Part shown: one piece after another, positions 61,922 to 64,000 of the stretch
Numbering within the stretch: the stretch's first letter is position 1
Layout: each line of letters begins with the position of its first letter
NCBI RefSeq assembly: GCF_034652275.1
Contig: NZ_JAXIWG010000003.1
Span: forward strand, 124,001 to 188,000
Origin: Yoonia sp034652275
GTDB lineage: Bacteria > Pseudomonadota > Alphaproteobacteria > Rhodobacterales > Rhodobacteraceae
DNA: 64,000 nt
Reading direction: 5' to 3'
The notes under the pieces: model-generated
What the model saw: only the letters and a program-made list of their open reading frames with translations
What the model was told of the DNA's origin: nothing
Databases searched by the model: none
Translations under genes and position numbers: made by a program

Positions 61922-63655
61922 TTAAAGGTCCATGTAGATGTGCTTTTCGCCTTTGGCACCCGGATGGGTCAGCGCGCCCAGACGGGTGGACCCGACCAGC
62001 TGCGCATATTTCCACAAGGCACCGGACGCATAGATCGTTTCGCGCGGGCCGGTCCATGCCTTGCGCCGTTCTTCCAGTTCGGCATCGGTCAATGCCACCG
62101 ACAATTCGCCGGTGATTGCGTTCAGGGTAATCATGTCACCGTCTTTGAGCAGCGCGATGGGGCCGCCCTGCGCGGCCTCTGGCCCCACATGGCCCACGCA
62201 GAACCCGCGTGTCGCCCCCGAGAAACGGCCATCCGTGATCAGCGCGACTTTCTTGCCCATGCCTTGCCCGGACAGGGCGGCGGTGGTGGACAGCATCTCG
62301 CGCATGCCGGGGCCGCCTCTGGGGCCTTCGTTGCGGATGACCAGCACTTCGCCTTCTTTATACTCGCGGGCTTTCACCGCCTCGAACGCGTCTTCTTCGC
62401 ATTCGAATACGCGGGCGGGGCCAGTGAAAAGCTGTTCTTCTTCCGACATGCCCGCGACCTTCACGATGGCCCCTTCAGGCGCAAGGTTGCCTTTCAGGCC
62501 CACGACGCCGCCGGTCTTGGTGATCGGGTTGGCCACGGTATAGATAACGCGGTTGTCCGCCTCGCCCTTGATCATGTCGAGTTCTTCGCCGATCACGCGG
62601 CCTGTCGCTGTCATGCAATCCTCGTGGATCAGACCGGCCTTGCGCAGTTCTTTCAGCACGACAGGCACGCCGCCCGCTTCGTACAGATCCTTGGCCACGT
62701 ATTTGCCGCCCGGTTTCAGGTCGACGAAATAGGGCGTGTCGCGGAAGATGTCGCAGACATCGGACAGATCGAAATCAATGCCTGCTTCGGCGGCAATCGC
62801 AGGCAGGTGCAGACCGGCATTGGTCGACCCGCCGGTGCAGGCCACGATGCGGGCCGCGTTTTCCAGCGATTTGCGCGTCACGATATCGCGGGCGCGGATG
62901 TTCTTGGCGATCAGGTGCATGACTGCCTCGCCAGAGGCGACACCGTACTGGTCACGCGATTCGTAAGGTGCCGGTGCACCGGAGGAATTGAGCAGCGCCA
63001 GACCGATTGCCTCTGACACGCAGGCCATGGTGTTGGCGGTGAACTGCCCGCCGCAGGCACCTGCAGACGGACAGGCCACACGTTCGAGAATCTCAAGCTC
63101 GGCATCGGTCATGTTGCCTGCCTGATGCTTGCCCACGGCCTCGAACACGTCCTGCACGGTTACGTCCTGCCCGTTCAACCGGCCCGGCAGGATCGACCCG
63201 CCGTAGATGAACACCGAAGGCACGTTCAGCCGCACCATGGCCATCATCATCCCCGGCAGCGATTTGTCGCAGCCCGCAAGACCGACCAGCGCGTCATAGC
63301 AATGGCCGCGCATCGTCAGTTCCACCGTATCGGCAATTGCCTCGCGCGATGCGAGCGACGACCGCATCCCCTCATGCCCCATTGCGATGCCGTCGGTGAC
63401 GGTGATCGTGGTGAATTCGCGCGGTGTGCCTTTGGCGTTCTTGACGCCGACCTTGACGGCCTGCGCCTGCCGGTTCAGCGTGATGTTGCAGGGGGCTGCC
63501 TCGTTCCAGCAGGTGGCGACACCGACCCAAGGCTGCGCGATTTCATGTTCGTCCAGACCCATCGCATAGAAATAGGACCGGTGCGGCGCGCGCGAGGCAC
63601 CTTCGGTCACATGGCGGCTGGGCAATCTGGATTTGTCGACACGGCTGTTAGGCAT
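61922..63655 (-). CDS. ilvD: Dihydroxy-acid dehydratase
   Basis: 577 residues. Fe-S and active-site cysteines in GLAGCDKSLPGMMMA and CPSAGACGGQFTANTM. C-terminal GRFSGATRGFCVGHVGPEAAQGGPIA is the family hallmark. It makes branched-chain 2-keto acids for valine, leucine and isoleucine. The ATG at 63655 follows GGGGAGAG. It heads a four-gene minus-strand run. Confidence 0.96.
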   Translation of the reverse strand: MPNSRVDKSRLPSRHVTEGASRAPHRSYFYAMGLDEHEIAQPWVGVATCWNEAAPCNITLNRQAQAVKVGVKNAKGTPREFTTITVTDGIAMGHEGMRSSLASREAIADTVELTMRGHCYDALVGLAGCDKSLPGMMMAMVRLNVPSVFIYGGSILPGRLNGQDVTVQDVFEAVGKHQAGNMTDAELEILERVACPSAGACGGQFTANTMACVSEAIGLALLNSSGAPAPYESRDQYGVASGEAVMHLIAKNIRARDIVTRKSLENAARIVACTGGSTNAGLHLPAIAAEAGIDFDLSDVCDIFRDTPYFVDLKPGGKYVAKDLYEAGGVPVVLKELRKAGLIHEDCMTATGRVIGEELDMIKGEADNRVIYTVANPITKTGGVVGLKGNLAPEGAIVKVAGMSEEEQLFTGPARVFECEEDAFEAVKAREYKEGEVLVIRNEGPRGGPGMREMLSTTAALSGQGMGKKVALITDGRFSGATRGFCVGHVGPEAAQGGPIALLKDGDMITLNAITGELSVALTDAELEERRKAWTGPRETIYASGALWKYAQLVGSTRLGALTHPGAKGEKHIYMDL

Positions 63656-63763
63656 AACATCTCTCCCCGAAAAACTGTTGGAACTGGTCTAAATAACGGG
63701 CGGGACTGACACAAGCGCGAAACCGTTATTGCAGGCCCAACGGATGCCTGTCTAAACATGGGC

Positions 63764-64000
63764 ATGAGTGATCCCTACCGCGCCCATGCACAGTTTGTTC
63801 GCCCCGCATGGCCGGTGCGGGATGTGTGGCGCGTTGTCGTCATGATTTATCTGGTCGATCTGATCTTCAATCTGTCGCCGCTCGTTCTGGCGCTGTTCCT
63901 GTCCGACGCGGCATTGGATGCCTATTATGAAGGCACCAGCGCCTTCGGGACGCTGGCGCAGTTCTACGGCTTTGGAATCGTGGGGTTGGGAATCGTGGGG
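63764..64000 (+). CDS. Membrane protein, possibly CPBP-family protease (cut by window end)
   Basis: The frame is open from the ATG at 63764 to the window edge (79 codons seen). The start reads MSDPYRAHAQFVRPAWP, followed by a first membrane helix (VVVMIYLVDLIFNLSPLVLALFL). This start is similar to Rhodobacteraceae CPBP intramembrane proteases, but the catalytic part lies outside the window. Partial. Confidence 0.5.
   Translation, partial: MSDPYRAHAQFVRPAWPVRDVWRVVVMIYLVDLIFNLSPLVLALFLSDAALDAYYEGTSAFGTLAQFYGFGIVGLGIVG

Noticed and set aside
63970..64000. Short tandem repeat GGAATCGTGGGG near the window end
   Set aside because: Two copies only, within a coding frame as a Gly-Ile-Val-Gly helix; too short and cut by the edge.

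Overview
This window is a stretch of alphaproteobacterial chromosome, most likely from the Rhodobacterales/Roseobacter group. The grounds are the high GC content, very dense gene packing with ATGA overlaps, and several Rhodobacteraceae-type proteins: DUF6525 and DUF6478 families, a decaprenyl-type diphosphate synthase, phaA-phaB, TRAP and BCCT transporters, and an MttB-like protein. Sites matching the alphaproteobacterial LexA (GTTC-N7-GTTC) and Zur motifs are also visible. I see no rRNA, tRNA, CRISPR array, insertion sequence or prophage. Identifications rest on reading motifs; no database search was run.

Layout. 1-5 kb: a solute:sodium symporter-like protein and a phosphonate-type ABC importer (phnD-phnC-phnE-phnE) with a strong stem-loop between phnD and phnC. 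5-11.3 kb: a BCCT betaine/choline transporter, an SLC13-type permease and an NhaP antiporter carrying a cyclic-nucleotide-binding domain. 11.4-19.7 kb: a ten-gene minus-strand run that starts at a promoter overlapped by a perfect LexA box. It encodes a radical SAM DNA-repair protein, a DUF4130-UdgX fusion, an ABC1/UbiB kinase, a photolyase-like protein with reversed domain order, an FAD oxidoreductase, two methyltransferases and two small proteins. 19.7-24.7 kb: a Zur-box-controlled COG0523 GTPase with a DUF6525 partner, then a LysR regulator divergent from a non-pyrrolysine MttB homologue and a beta-hydroxyacid dehydrogenase.

24.7-34.5 kb is the most unusual part: eight minus-strand genes. 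In order of transcription they are a transmembrane Ser/Thr kinase with PDZ-like periplasmic repeats, an FHA protein, a PP2C phosphatase, a P-loop GTPase, a 694-residue dynamin-like GTPase with a Trp/Lys-rich patch, a second dynamin-like GTPase, a possible roadblock-like protein and an unrecognised protein. The kinase/FHA/phosphatase trio resembles the post-translational control set of type VI secretion loci, but no secretion genes are present. I infer a phosphorylation-controlled GTPase machine, possibly acting on membranes.

34.9-48.9 kb is mostly housekeeping: a GAPDH-like enzyme, a YadG/YadH-type ABC exporter, an S49 peptidase, a 55-residue membrane zinc-ribbon protein, a pteridine-reductase-like SDR, uvrC-pgsA-moaD-moaE, tag, a degenerate EAL protein, phaA-phaB, YdcH, a tRNA methyltransferase, DUF2007 and a polyprenyl diphosphate synthase. 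48.9-64 kb: an orphan TRAP binding protein, a hydrolase with a multi-pass membrane half, map, a CinA-N-type protein, a GNAT/AhpD-like/OmpA run, a diguanylate cyclase, a LysR regulator, fadH, a fasciclin lipoprotein, three small ilvD-linked genes, ilvD, and the start of a membrane protein cut by the window edge.
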